Below, one piece after another: positions 53,152 through 62,695 of a DNA stretch of 64,000 nucleotides (positions are counted from its first letter, which is position 1; every line of letters begins with the position of its first letter). The DNA lies in NCBI GenBank assembly GCA_963783245.1, contig CAWAMS010000004.1, positions 434,001 to 498,000 on the forward strand, written 5' to 3'. The notes below the pieces were generated by a model that was given only the letters and a program-made list of their open reading frames with translations, was not told where the DNA came from and made no database searches. This DNA is from Bog-473 sp963783245 (GTDB lineage: Bacteria; Actinomycetota; Acidimicrobiia; Acidimicrobiales; RAAP-2). The position numbers and the translations under genes are program-made.

Positions 53152-55320
53152 ATGCCGATTGCCATTACCGACGACCACCAGGAGCTGGCTTCCACGGTCC
53201 GTGGCGTGCTCACCGCGCACAAGGCGCTCGCAGGCCGCACGCGCCCTGCTCGAGTCCGAAGACGAGCCTCGCCCCTCCTACTGGCGGGAGATGGCGGACC
53301 TGGGCTGGCTCGGCATCCACCTGCCCGAGGAGTACGGGGGCTCGGGGGCCGGCCTCCTCGAATTGGTCGTGGTCCTCGATGAGCTCGGCCGACAGGTGGC
53401 GCCGGGACCCTTCCTCCCGACCGTGCTCGCATCCGCAGTCATCGATCAGTGCGGCACGGCCGAGCAGAAGCAGCGCCTGCTCCCCGGTCTGGCGGACGGC
53501 TCGAGGACGGCCGCGCTCGGGCTGGCCGGGTCCGGCCTCGCTCTGGCCAACGGGATCCTCTCGGGTCGGGCCGGGCGTCGTGCTCGGTGGGAGCGCGGCC
53601 GACCTGTTCCTGTTCGTCGTGGGCGCCGATGTGGTGATCGTCCAGGCGGATGCGCCGGGGCTCACGTTGCATCGTGCCGCCAACCTCGACCCCACGCGAC
53701 GTTGCGTGGCGGCGCACGCCGACAACGTGGCGGTGCGGTCGGAGGACGTGATCGCCGGTGCGGCCGGGCGGGCGCTCGCATTGGCTCGCACGCTCGGGGC
53801 GGCCGAAGCCGTCGGGGGCGCAGCGGCGTGTGTCGACGATGCCGTCGACTATGCGAAGCAGCGGGTGCAGTTCGGTCGCACCATCGGCACCTTCCAGGCC
53901 GTCAAGCATCACTGCGCCAACATGTTGGTGGCGGCGGAACTGGCCACAGCCCTCGTGTGGGATGCCGCACGCGCCTCCGTCGACGGCGACGACGAGTTCT
54001 CCTTCATCGCCGCCATGGCGGCCACCTTGGCCTTCGAGCCGTTCGTCCACAACGCGCAGATGAACATTCAGGTGCACGGGGGGATCGGGTTCACGTGGGA
54101 GCACGACGCCCATCTGTATCTTCGGCGGGCGCTGGTGCTCAACGCCGTCCTCGGCACACCGTCCGATGCAGAGGACGTCACGGCATTCGCGCTCAAGGGG
54201 ACCACCCGTGAGGTGACCTTGGACCTGCCTCCGGGAGCCGAGCAGTTGCGGGCCGAGCTACGACTGGAAGCCGAACGGTTGGCGACCCTCAGCGGGGATG
54301 AGCAACGCCGGGCCTTCATCGGCTCGGGCCTCATGGTCCCGCACTGGCCCGCACCCTGGGGGAGGGATGCCGGCGCGATCGAGCAGCTCATCATCGACGA
54401 GGAGCTCAAGGCCGTGGGCGTGCGGCCGCCCAATTTCGGGATCACCGGCTGGAACATCATGACGGTCAACCAGTACGCCACACCCGAGCAGGTCGAGCGC
54501 TGGGTGGAACGAACGCTGATGGGGGAGTTGGTGTGGTGCCAGCTGTTCAGTGAGCCCGACGCCGGATCGGACGCGGCAGCGGTCAAGACCAGGGGGGTCC
54601 GGGTCGACGGCGGCTGGCTGGTCAATGGCCAGAAGGTCTGGACCTCGGGCGCCCAGTACTGCCACCTCGGGTTGGCCACGGTCCGCACCGACCCGGACGC
54701 GCCGAAGCATGCCGGCATCACCACCATGGTGATCGACATGCACGGCCCGGGTGTCGAAGTCCGTCCCTTGCGCCAGATCACCGGCAATGCCGACTTCAAC
54801 GAGGTGTTCTTCAATGACGTCTTCGTCCCCGACGACGACGTCGTGGGTTCACCGAACGACGGCTGGACGGTGGCCCGCTCCACCCTGGGCAACGAGCGCG
54901 TGTCGATCGGCGGAGGCTCGGCCGGCATCTTCCCCGGCATGGACATCTTCGATCTGCTCCATCGCCACGGCGACCGGGTCCCGGGGGCATCGGCGCGCGT
55001 CGGGGGAGTGCTGACGAAGGATCACGCGCTCAAGGTGCTCAACCTGCGCCGGGCCCAGCGTGCCGTCGTGGGGGGTGGGCCCGGTCCCGAAGGGAACGTC
55101 ACGAAGTTGGTGCTGGCCGAGCTCGGCGAGGAACGCGGCCTGCTCCAAGCCGACCTCGTGGGCAGCGACATGGCGCTTCCTCACCGGCGACGGCGCGTTC
55201 GCCGGTCTGTCGCAGCTGGCGGCCCGGGGCATGTCGATCGCCGGCGGAACATCGGAGATAACCCGCAACCAGATTGCCGAACGCATTCTCGGGCTGCCCC
55301 GGGATCCCCTCAATAAATAG
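53152..55320 (+). CDS. Two-domain acyl-CoA dehydrogenase (FadE34-like fusion), frameshifted
   Basis: A natural fusion of two acyl-CoA dehydrogenase domains, about 720 residues. Domain 1, from ATG 53152 (MPIAITDDHQELAST), shows L-G-I-H-L-P-E-E-Y-G-G-S-G, Y-A-K-Q-R-V-Q-F-G-R-T-I-G and the C-terminal V-H-G-G-I-G-F-T-W-E-H. Domain 2 shows L-F-S-E-P-D-A-G-S-D-A, V-N-G-Q-K-V-W-T-S-G-A and A-G-G-T-S-E-I-T-R-N. Size and order match mycobacterial FadE34-type dehydrogenases of cholesterol side-chain breakdown. Frame changes near 53235, 53565 and 55175 are single-base. The junction between domains is inside one frame, so the fusion is real. Confidence 0.88.
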
Positions 55321-55353
55321 GTACGGCGGCCGCAGTACTTGGCAGAGGCCGGC

Positions 55354-55773
55354 CTACTCGACGATCGAGAGCGAGACCTCGATGTTGCCTCTGGTGGCGT
55401 TGGAGTAGGGGCACACCTGGTGGGCCGCCTCGACCAATGACTGCGCGGTCGCTTTGTCGAGCTTGGGCGCGTAGATCACCAGGGCTGCGTTGAGGCCGAA
55501 ACCTCCGTTGTCGAGCGCACCGATGCCGATACTGGCAGAGACCTCGGTCCCGTCCACGTCCAGCTTCTGCTGGCCGGCGATCAGCTTCATGGCCGAGTGG
55601 AAGCACGCGGCGTAGCCCGCCGCGAACAACTCCTCAGGGTTGGTCCCGCCGCCGGGGCCACCCATCTCCTTGGGGATCCGCAGGTCGAGATCGATGAAGC
55701 CGTCATCGCTGCGGGCATGGCCGTTGCGGCCATCGCCGGTCGAGTGGGCGGTTGCGGTGTAGATGGGGTTCAT
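55354..55773 (-). CDS. ohr: Organic hydroperoxide resistance protein (Ohr/OsmC family)
   Basis: Thiol peroxidase of 139 residues from ATG 55773 (MNPIYTATAHSTGDGRNGHA). The first catalytic Cys is in G-Y-A-A-C-F-H-S-A, the second in H-Q-V-C-P-Y-S-N-A-T-R-G-N, exactly the Ohr pattern. It detoxifies organic hydroperoxides using a dithiol reductant. It lies 67 bp downstream of the MFS gene on the same strand. In many bacteria ohr is paired with a MarR-type OhrR; the MarR gene at 57417 lacks an evident early Cys and is more likely to control the MFS gene. Confidence 0.93.
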   Translation of the reverse strand: MNPIYTATAHSTGDGRNGHARSDDGFIDLDLRIPKEMGGPGGGTNPEELFAAGYAACFHSAMKLIAGQQKLDVDGTEVSASIGIGALDNGGFGLNAALVIYAPKLDKATAQSLVEAAHQVCPYSNATRGNIEVSLSIVE

Positions 55774-55840
55774 GTGTGCTGCAACCGCAGCCAGGGTGGC
55801 GCTATTCCCCGAGGCTCCGAAACCGGGAGGGTCAGGAGTT

Positions 55841-57371
55841 CTATTCGACAAGCCCGACAATCGGTTCCGCCAACAGGCCTTCCTCGTCGTCGACGGCTGG
55901 GCCCAGAGTGGTGTTCGGACCGTGGGACGGCAGGAACAACGTGGGGATGAAGGCCAACATGATCAGAGCCACCGCCCACGTGAACGTATGTGCGAAGGCC
56001 CGGGCCACTTCCTCGGCGATCTGTGGCGGCAGCTTGACAGTGTCGGACAACAGCTTGCTGTCGCTCGAGGAATGTGCGTGCGTGTTCTCGACGATGCCGC
56101 GTTGGAGGATCACGGCGAAGGCGGCGGTGGCCACCGAGGCGCCGATCTGTCGCACGATGTTCAGGGTGGTGCTCGCCCGCGGAATGTCGGCATGAGACAG
56201 GTCGTAGTAGGCGGCCGACATGATGGGCATCATCGAAAGTCCCAATCCCATGCCCCTCACGAAGAGGGTGATCGGCCAGGAGAGCAACGCTCGTGGTGGC
56301 GGTGACGAAGGCGAAGGGGATGGTGGCGGCGGCCATGATCAGAATGCCGAAGGGCACGACCTTGCGTGGCCCGTTCCGGTCGGCGATTCTCCCCGACTTT
56401 CGCATCATCAATGCAGCACCGATGCCTTGTGGAGCCATCATGAGGCCGGCCTGCCACGGGCTCAGTCCCCGGGCGATCTGGTAGTAGAGGGGCAGGATGA
56501 ACATGGAGCCGTAGAGCGTGGCCCCCATCACGAACATGCAGATATTGGAGATGGTGAAGTTGCGGTTCTTGAACAGGCGCAGATCGAGCAGCGGATTGCG
56601 GACGCGCAAGGCATGAAGCACGAATGCGATCATGAGCCCGAGTCCGAGCACGAAGCTGATGACAACCGGCGCACTGGTGAATTTGCCGGTGATTCCGACC
56701 TCTGACAGTGAGTACACGAGGGCGGCCAACCCGGGCGACAGAAGTGCGAAGCCCAAGCCGTCGAAGCTGCTGCGGACCCTTTCCTCACCGCCGGTGAGGA
56801 ACTTGCTCGACAGGGCAAGGGTGACGATGCCGATCGGAACGTTGATGTAGAAGATCCAGCGCCAGCTGAAGTTCGAGACGATCAGGCCGCCGAGCACAGG
56901 GCCGAGGATCGGGCCCAGCACGGTAGGGACGCCGACGATGCTCATCACGCGGCCGATGCGCTGCGGCCCGGCTGCTCGCGCCACCATCGATTGGCCGATG
57001 GGCAGGATCATGCCTCCACCCAGGCCCTGCAGGACGCGGAACACGATCAGCGAGTTGGCCGACCACGCCACGCCGCACAGGCAGGATCCGATGACGAACA
57101 GCGAGACGGACGTCATCCACATCAACTTCGCCCCGAAGCGATCAACGGCCCAACCGGTGACCGGGATGACCACGGCCAAGGCGAGCAGGTACCCCGTGGT
57201 CACCCACTGAATGGTCGAGACCGACACATGGAAGTCCCGGGCCAGGGTGTCGAGGGCGACCGCCACGATCGTCGTGTCGAGGATCGCCATGATCGACCCG
57301 AGCACCATGACGGTCGAGACGCGGCGAATTTCGGGGGTCAGGACCGAATCCTGGGTGGTGCTGCGGGCCAT
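55841..57371 (-). CDS. MFS drug-efflux transporter (DHA2/EmrB type), one frameshift
   Basis: Inner-membrane proton-driven exporter, about 510 residues with 14 predicted membrane segments. From ATG 57371 (MARSTTQDSVLTPEI), preceded by GAGAGGAG, it shows the DHA2 start I-L-D-T-T-I-V-A-V-A-L, W-V-T-T-G-Y-L-L-A, L-Q-G-L-G-G-G and W-R-W-I-F-Y-I-N-V-P-I-G. A one-base shift near 56285 separates the last third (S-W-P-I-T-L-F-V-R-G to V-G-L-V-E). It is divergent from a MarR regulator 45 bp away, a common arrangement for regulated multidrug efflux. Substrate unknown. Confidence 0.9.
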
Positions 57372-57390
57372 GCAACTCCTCTCGGGGGAT

Positions 57391-57416
57391 ACTTCATAAT
57401 ACTCAAAGATCTAGAT
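57391..57416 (+). promoter_or_regulatory. AT-rich divergent control region between MFS and MarR genes
   Basis: The 45-bp gap holds ACTTCATAATACTCAAAGAT and the palindrome ATCTAGAT just before the MarR ATG. CATAAT (57395-57400) could be the MarR -10 box, giving a leader of about ten bases without a ribosome site. The regulator probably binds here to control both genes; no operator is certain. Confidence 0.4.
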
Positions 57417-57923
57417 ATGTCAAAGAGTCTGTGGCAAACTGAGGACGTGGGACTCGCCGAGGATGCCTTCGACCGCCTTCGCCGTATCGCGCTCGAGGGC
57501 GAGCAAGCCGAGAAGATGGCTGCGCTCGGGGCACGGACGAAGCTGTCCCCGGGCGTGATCAAGACGCTGGTGCGCCTCTCCCGTACCGACGGCATCTCAA
57601 TGGGCGAGATGGCCCGCGGAATCGGTTGCGACCCTTCGTATGTCACCGCATTGGTCGACGACCTGGCCGCGCACGGATTGGCGACGCGTGAGCAGGATCC
57701 CGTCGATCGCCGGGTGAAGATCGTCGTCATCACCGAGAAGGGTCGATCGCTGGCCGCAGAGATCCATTCGGTGCTGTCCGTCCCGCCCGCATCGTTCCAT
57801 GCGCTCTCGCGCACGGAGCTCCGTCAACTTCGTGAGCTTCTCGACAAGGTGGTGGCGGCGGACCCGGCGCTCTCGGGCGAGGAGAGCCCGCGGGCACCGG
57901 CGCTCAAAGCAACTGGTTCGTAA
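57417..57923 (+). CDS. MarR-family transcriptional regulator
   Basis: Winged-helix dimeric regulator of 168 residues from ATG 57417 (MSKSLWQTEDVGLAED). Recognition helix region: S-M-G-E-M-A-R-G-I-G-C-D-P-S-Y-V-T-A-L-V-D-D-L. The wing is R-E-Q-D-P-V-D-R-R-V-K-I-V-V-I-T-E-K-G, the usual MarR D-x-R-D/R signature. Divergent from the DHA2 transporter, it most likely represses both and is released by a transported drug-like compound. A 16-bp palindrome follows the stop. Confidence 0.92.
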   Translation: MSKSLWQTEDVGLAEDAFDRLRRIALEGEQAEKMAALGARTKLSPGVIKTLVRLSRTDGISMGEMARGIGCDPSYVTALVDDLAAHGLATREQDPVDRRVKIVVITEKGRSLAAEIHSVLSVPPASFHALSRTELRQLRELLDKVVAADPALSGEESPRAPALKATGS

Positions 57924-57927
57924 GCTC

Positions 57928-57943
57928 GTCGGCCGCGGCCGAC
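57928..57943 (+). terminator. Hairpin after the MarR gene
   Basis: Perfect palindrome GTCGGCCGCGGCCGAC starting four bases after the TAA stop. There is no T-run. Position suggests a terminator. Confidence 0.4.
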
Positions 57944-58214
57944 AGCAGTGTCACCCCCATTGCACGGCCGACTGCGTTCGGTATGCGTTGCGACAGGAGT
58001 GGACCGGCGTCGTTCTTCGATTCGTACGGTTCCGGCGGACTGCTGCACTCACGCAGATCGCGCGCATGCGTCCAGGGGAGGGACATCATGGAAGACGCAC
58101 GTCGTTTCGGTCGATGAACACGACGACAGCATCCCCCGGTCGGCGAGTTCTGCGTGCTTAGATTCTTCACGCTCCGTAGGGGGCGAAGCATACCGAGGTC
58201 GGGAGGTAGCAACT

Positions 58215-59607
58215 GTGGCAAGCGCCGGGCGGCGGTCCAACGTGTCGAGGATTCGAACTGTCGTGAAAGGCAAGACGGCAGGCCTCTCCGGCGCTTTCGT
58301 CGCGGTGGCGTCCTCCCTCGTTGTGGTCTTGGGGTTGGTGTCGATCCCCTCGGCGAGCGCGACGCCCTACCGAACGCACGCGGTCGGCGGCGGCGCTGCG
58401 AAGTCAAGCGTGGTGTCCCCGCACACGCCGGCGGACAGTGACGCACCACTCAACTCGGTGTTCACCGAAACATATCTCGGAGATGCCGCCCCAATCGTGC
58501 GCACCCAGACTCCGCTCCAACCCACCTTCATAAACGGCAGTGCGGACGGCATAAGTGTTCATTGGACCGGCGTGGCGCCTGGACTTCTCACCGTGCAAAC
58601 AACCAGTCCGATTGTCGCTGGTCAGACATATGACAGCTCCGACAACGATCTGTTTTCCAGCCTGAGTCAGGACGGTGTCGGGTGTGGCGTAAATCTCGGC
58701 GGACCCGGTGACATGACTGTTACCGTCGACCAACTCGTCGTGGTTGGTATGAGTATTGAGACCCTTGCGCTTCAGTGGGATTGCGTCACGGGCGACGGGA
58801 ACAACGAACTCATCGGCACCTTCGCCTACAACGCATCCCCGAGCACTCCGGGCCAGGGGTACTACCTCTACGGCGCGGCAGGGGAACTCGGAGGGTTCGG
58901 CAACGACGAGTTCCTCAACTACCTCGGTGACCTGACCACGGTGAACCTCAACCAGCCCATCGTCGGCATGGCGACGACGCCCTCGGACGGCGGCTACTGG
59001 ATGGTGGCGACCGACGGGGGGATCTTCTCCTTCGGCGACGCCCAGTTCTACGGCTCGACGGGTGCCATCCATCTGAACAAGCCGATCGTCGGCATGGCGG
59101 CCACGCCAGATGGCAAGGGGTACTGGATGGTGGCGTCCGACGGCGGGATCTTCTCCTTCGGCGACGCTGCGTTCTACGGTTCGACGGGGGCCATCCATCT
59201 GAACAAGCCCATCGTCGGCATGGCGTGCACACCCGATGGTGACGGCTACTGGCTGGTCGCTTCTGACGGGGGCATCTTCACCTTCGGCGATGCCGCCTTC
59301 TACGGGTCGACCGGCGCCATCCATCTGAACCAACCCATTGTGGGCATGGCCTCGACGCCGAGTGGCAACGGCTACTGGCTGGTGGCGGCGGACGGGGGCA
59401 TCTTCACCTTCGGCGACGCGCCGTTCTTCGGCTCCACGGGGAACATCCGTCTCAACAGTCCCATCGTCGGCATGACCCCGACCCCCGACGGTCAGGGGCT
59501 ACTGGTTCACCGCCTCCGATGGCGGTGTCTTCTCCTACGGCGACGCCCCGTTCTTCGGGAGCTTGGGAGGGACGGGGACCGACGATGTGGTGGGCATGGC
59601 CCGCTGA
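58215..59607 (+). CDS. Secreted protein with five 42-residue 'DGGIF-FGD' repeats, one frameshift
   Basis: Exported protein of about 464 residues from GTG 58215, with GGGAGG upstream. A signal peptide covers about residues 1-45: a basic N-region, then G-A-F-V-A-V-A-S-S-L-V-V-V-L-G-L and a cleavage site near S-A-S-A. Residues 46-245 form a unique domain with C-G-V-N-L-G-G. Then come five tandem 42-residue repeats of L-N-x-P-I-V-G-M-A-x-T-P-D-G-x-G-Y-W-x-V-A-x-D-G-G-I-F-x-F-G-D-A. The fifth is shifted by one extra G in the run 59495-59498; repaired, the protein ends V-V-G-M-A-R. The repeats suggest a beta-propeller for cell-surface binding, inferred from form only. Confidence 0.88.
58947..59576 (+). 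repeat. Five in-frame 126-bp repeats inside the secreted protein gene
   Basis: Units start at 58947, 59073, 59199, 59325 and 59451, exactly 126 bp apart. Units 2 and 3 are the most alike; unit 5 is the most diverged and carries a one-base insertion. Confidence 0.92.
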
Positions 59608-59926
59608 GTGGTTCTGACGAATGTCAGTGCCGTGACAGCGAACTTTCGTATGCCGCGTTGTGCCGGGTTCGGAGCTGTGCATTCCGGGCCCAGGCATGGC
59701 GGCTGCCATTCTCGGCGATCCTTCATAGAGATTCGGGCGCGAGGCAACGCAGGGGGCACACCGGCACTCTCCGTAACAGGGTTCATCATCGCCGAGGAAT
59801 GCGGCGATGAGCTCCGCATGGATGTGGGCGGTCGTCAATTTCGAAGTCCTTTCGGCTGAGTGCCGCGAGGCGTCAGTGACGGGAACAGCTCGCGGAGCAT
59901 CTCCCACCGATACGAATCGCAGGTGC
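59608..59926. other. Gene-free stretch
   Basis: About 320 bp downstream of the secreted repeat protein. The open frames here have no protein-like composition, and I see no clear RNA gene, repeat or promoter. Confidence 0.4.
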
Positions 59927-60130
59927 TCAGCACCAGAGGATTAGGTCCTGTGACGAGTAGGCATAAAGACCCATATCGGGGCCCGCGCATCGCCAGTCTC
60001 CTTCGGCGGCCTCTGGTCGACGCCGTCGAGTGAAGTCGTCAACGGCTCGGTGGTCAACCCAGAAGTGGGAACCCTCAGGCATTACGGTGCACGAGGCCTC
60101 CTGGTGAGTGAGTGTGTGCAAACTCCACAT
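59927..60130 (-). CDS. Possible short hypothetical protein
   Basis: A 67-residue frame from ATG 60130 that ends W-R-C-A-G-P-D-M-G-L-Y-A-Y-S-S-Q-D-L. The composition is protein-like in its C-terminal half (F-W-V-D-H-R-A-V-D-D-F-T-R-R) but no family is recognised, and an A-G-G ribosome site is not convincing. It lies in a stretch of poor coding density, so it may be a remnant. Confidence 0.25.
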   Translation of the reverse strand: MWSLHTLTHQEASCTVMPEGSHFWVDHRAVDDFTRRRRPEAAEGDWRCAGPDMGLYAYSSQDLILWC

Positions 60131-60175
60131 GAAGGAGGCTTCACTATGGGCGGCTAGCAGCGGTAAGTAGGCAAG

Positions 60176-60448
60176 CTATACGTCGTGACCATCGGCCGTC
60201 TCAGTGGCTGCGATCATCTCCCAGAGTGGTTCGGCCGCAGCCCATTGTTCTGCCGACAGGCTGCGTCTGATTAGTTCCTTGGCTTCGAAAGAAGTCATAT
60301 TTCCCCCGGATCGCAGGGCTTTGATCGCCGAGATTGGTAAAAGATGGTGGTCCTCGAGAAGCGCGTGAGCGACGCGATCGGGAGGGTCACCGGCCTCGAG
60401 GGACGAACGGACCAGGGCGGAGAAATCCATCGCAAGATCATGCTCCAA
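60176..60448 (-). CDS. Small protein resembling the L7/L12 C-terminal fold
   Basis: A 90-residue protein from ATG 60448, or ATG 60430 with M-D-F-S-A-L-V-R-S-S. The middle reads I-S-A-I-K-A-L-R-S-G-G-N-M-T-S-F-E-A-K-E-L-I, which parallels the 'V-I-K-x-V-R-x-x-T-G-L-G-L-x-E-A-K-x-L-V' segment of ribosomal protein L7/L12. Stand-alone proteins of this kind are known in actinobacteria without a firm function. It is divergent from the DUF2510-like gene at 60552. Confidence 0.5.
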   Translation of the reverse strand: MEHDLAMDFSALVRSSLEAGDPPDRVAHALLEDHHLLPISAIKALRSGGNMTSFEAKELIRRSLSAEQWAAAEPLWEMIAATETADGHDV

Positions 60449-60551
60449 TGACCGACGATGGTTCTGTCACTGGTCGGTCGTGCGTCCGTCCGCACATCCG
60501 CCCGCACTTCACGCGAAGTCCTGCGCCACGGCGGAGTAGCCTCCGGCGCCA

Positions 60552-61157
60552 ATGGAGCCACGTGCACCCACGCATCTGACCGGTTGGTGTAACGACCCGT
60601 ACGGTCGTCACGAACACCGCTGGCTGACGGCGGGCACGCCCTCCGTCCTCGTGGGTGATGGCGGCGTTGAGAGTCAGGACCCTCCGCCCGATGTCCCGTA
60701 CATTGTCGAGCCGGTGCTGGTCGAGCACAACTCGGCGAATGGCGAGGATCTCCGACGGGCGGGCGAATCGCTTCCGCCAGATCCCGGCGAGAACGTGTGG
60801 GGTACGAAGGGTTACAGCCGAGCTCTCAAGAGGGCGTCACTCGGACTGGTGATCAGTGGCCTGGTGGCCGGTCTTGCCTGCGTCCCTGCCGCCGATGCGG
60901 GTGCAGCGACCAACAGCAACTCGGTCAAGGCATACGCCAAGGCCCAGCTTGTTCAATCTGCTCCAACCTCGGCAATTACCGAAAGGATGGACGAGCTCGG
61001 TCGGGACATGGACCGTGTAGCGGGAGGCCTCGGCGATCGTTCTTTGCCTGAAGGCATCCAGCATCGGTCTCTGCCTTTACCGGTCACGATTGGCATCGGC
61101 TGTGGTACGAGTCTTGTAAGCCTCGGCGTCAGCCGGACGCCGGACTTCTGCTTCTAG
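60552..61157 (+). CDS. DUF2510-like protein with a membrane segment, damaged C-terminus
   Basis: A 201-residue frame from ATG 60552. Residues 10-40 (T-G-W-C-N-D-P-Y-G-R-H-E-H-R-W, then V-G-D-G-G-V-E-S-Q-D-P-P) match the short 'G-W-x-x-D-P-x-G-R' module called DUF2510, found at the start of many actinobacterial membrane proteins. One hydrophobic segment follows (L-G-L-V-I-S-G-L-V-A-G-L-A-C-V-P). The last 40-45 residues lie opposite a flotillin remnant on the minus strand and do not look protein-like, so the original 3' end was probably lost in a rearrangement. Confidence 0.55.
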   Translation: MEPRAPTHLTGWCNDPYGRHEHRWLTAGTPSVLVGDGGVESQDPPPDVPYIVEPVLVEHNSANGEDLRRAGESLPPDPGENVWGTKGYSRALKRASLGLVISGLVAGLACVPAADAGAATNSNSVKAYAKAQLVQSAPTSAITERMDELGRDMDRVAGGLGDRSLPEGIQHRSLPLPVTIGIGCGTSLVSLGVSRTPDFCF

Positions 61158-61934
61158 CTGCTTCTCCTTCAGGTCGGCTGCGAGTACGGCAAGAACTGTT
61201 TGCTGAGCGATGACATCCTGTGTTGCCTTCGCTGCAGCGAGAGGGCCTGCTTGGGAGGCTGCTGCGTTTGCTTGCTAGGTTTAGGCGTTGAACGCAGCAG
61301 TCTTGATTGCCGTATCGCGCTCATACTGAGCCTTCAGTGCTTGAGCCGCCTGTTATTGTTGTGTTGCTTACTGGTCAGCGTGCGCACTGGCGATTAGGGC
61401 CTGGCTTGCAACTGCGGCTGCGAAGGGCGCTGCGATGTTGTTGATGTAGCCCGTCGCATCCTCGATCTCTTGGATTTGCAAAGAGTCGACGACGATCCCC
61501 AGCTTCTCCATCTGACGTGGCTTCCTTCTTTGACCTCTTGGGAGAGACGGTCGCGCTCGCGGATGATCTCTTCGACCGTCAGGCTACCGATGATTGACCG
61601 AAGGTGGCCCGCAAATATGCGTCCAACAAGTTCTTCCATGTTGTTTTGCTCGGAAAGGAACCTCCGTGCTGCGTTGGCGATGGAAGCGGGGTAGTCGCCG
61701 ATCTTGAACGCTGCAATCGCTCGGATGTGTAACCGGATCTCTTGGGTGGTGATGCAGTCCTCAGCGATCTCGGCCTCTTACAAGCAAAGAGTCAGAACAC
61801 GAGCCTTGTCTATGACGTGGAGGACTACGCCAACACGAGTGCGGTCACAAAGCGGAATTGGGCGACTTGCTCCTCCATTGAAATCCCGAAATGAGAATTG
61901 CTTCCTTAGGTGCAGGAACGTGCCAAAACAGCAT
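61010..61934 (-). pseudogene. Flotillin/SPFH-domain protein pseudogene
   Basis: Fragments in three frames line up, in order, with flotillin. From ATG 61934: L-F-W-H-V-P-A-P-K-E-A-I-L-I-S-G; then I-A-A-F-K-I-G-D-Y-P-A-S-I-A-N-A-A-R-R-F; then F-A-G-H-L-R-S-I-I-G-S-L-T-V-E-E-I-I-R-E-R; then V-D-S-L-Q-I-Q-E-I-E-D-A-T-G-Y-I-N-N-I; then the Ala/Gln/Glu-rich coiled region (A-Q-Y-E-R-D-T-A-I-K-T-A-A-F). Besides frameshifts there are in-frame stops (TAA, TAA, TAA, TAG) where Gln or Glu codons are expected at 61270-61380. Substitution-type stops argue for real decay rather than sequencing error. Flotillins scaffold membrane microdomains. Confidence 0.75.
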
Positions 61935-62270
61935 TCTTAGACCTCTCGAACAGTCGGAATGGCCGACAGGCGCGACCTTCGGAACCCCGATCGCGTCGAT
62001 CTCCCATCAGCCGAAGTACGGGAATCAGTCGGGATTGATCGATGTCGAAGTGCCGGTGAATCTCCCGAGCGGTGAGGGCACCAGCAACGACTTCTTTGTT
62101 GCTCTTGTCATCCGCCAGGGTGATTCTGTTTTCCCAGGCGATCGACCGCTGAACTGATTATCGACCAAGGGGATACAACTCCTTCGGCGTCGCTCACCGA
62201 GTCGTTGGCGAAAACTGTCACAGCCAAGATGAAGGCGCACTCTCCGGGCAACACGGTCATCGCCACCTAG
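61891..62270 (+). pseudogene. Decayed hypothetical coding region
   Basis: Protein-like stretches in two plus-strand frames: I-D-V-E-V-P-V-N-L-P-S-G-E-G-T-S-N-D-F-F-V-A-L-V-I (62038-62112) and L-I-I-D-Q-G-D-T-T-P-S-A-S-L-T-E-S-L-A-K (62151-62210). They probably belonged to one exported or surface protein. No family is recognised. It starts opposite the flotillin 5' end. Confidence 0.25.
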
Positions 62271-62391
62271 ACGTCGTTGCCCGGAGCATGCGGCGGGTCT
62301 CACTGGATTGTTCTGACGGAGGAGTACCAAGCTCGGAATCCCTCCGTTGACGGCCCAATGAGCCCCATTCGGGCGACGACCCGTGTAGGAA

Positions 62392-62616
62392 TCAGCGCCT
62401 ATTGGAGATCCGCCGCGCCAGCCACAACTTGAATCGCTCCCATCTCGTTTGCATGGGATCGAACGTACACCCCGTCGATCCAAGAGGCGATAGGGCGAGA
62501 AGGCGCTCGAGAGAGCCGACCCGTGCCCACGCTGGTTGGATCACGGCGTGACGCACTTCTGGGTCGTAGTCTTCGCGCAAGCAGCGTTGCACTGCTTCAT
62601 GAAGTGCGCGCGCCAT
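62392..62616 (-). CDS. Possible small basic hypothetical protein
   Basis: A 74-residue frame from ATG 62616 (MARALHEAVQRCLREDYDPE), ending in an Arg-rich helix (W-E-R-F-K-L-W-L-A-R-R-I-S-N-R-R). The composition is protein-like and it is divergent from the ABC transporter gene, but there is no ribosome site and no recognised family. Confidence 0.35.
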   Translation of the reverse strand: MARALHEAVQRCLREDYDPEVRHAVIQPAWARVGSLERLLALSPLGSTGCTFDPMQTRWERFKLWLARRISNRR

Positions 62617-62695
62617 GGGGCAATAGCATTGTCGGCGGCGTTCGGGGTATACCGTGCCGTCGGCGCAAGCTTCGCCAGAAAGGAGGGAGTCCCGA

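Noticed and set aside
61270..61380. Recoding of TAA/TAG as glutamine in the flotillin region
   Set aside because: All other genes in the window use TAA, TAG and TGA as normal stops, and this gene also has frameshifts; decay explains it better.
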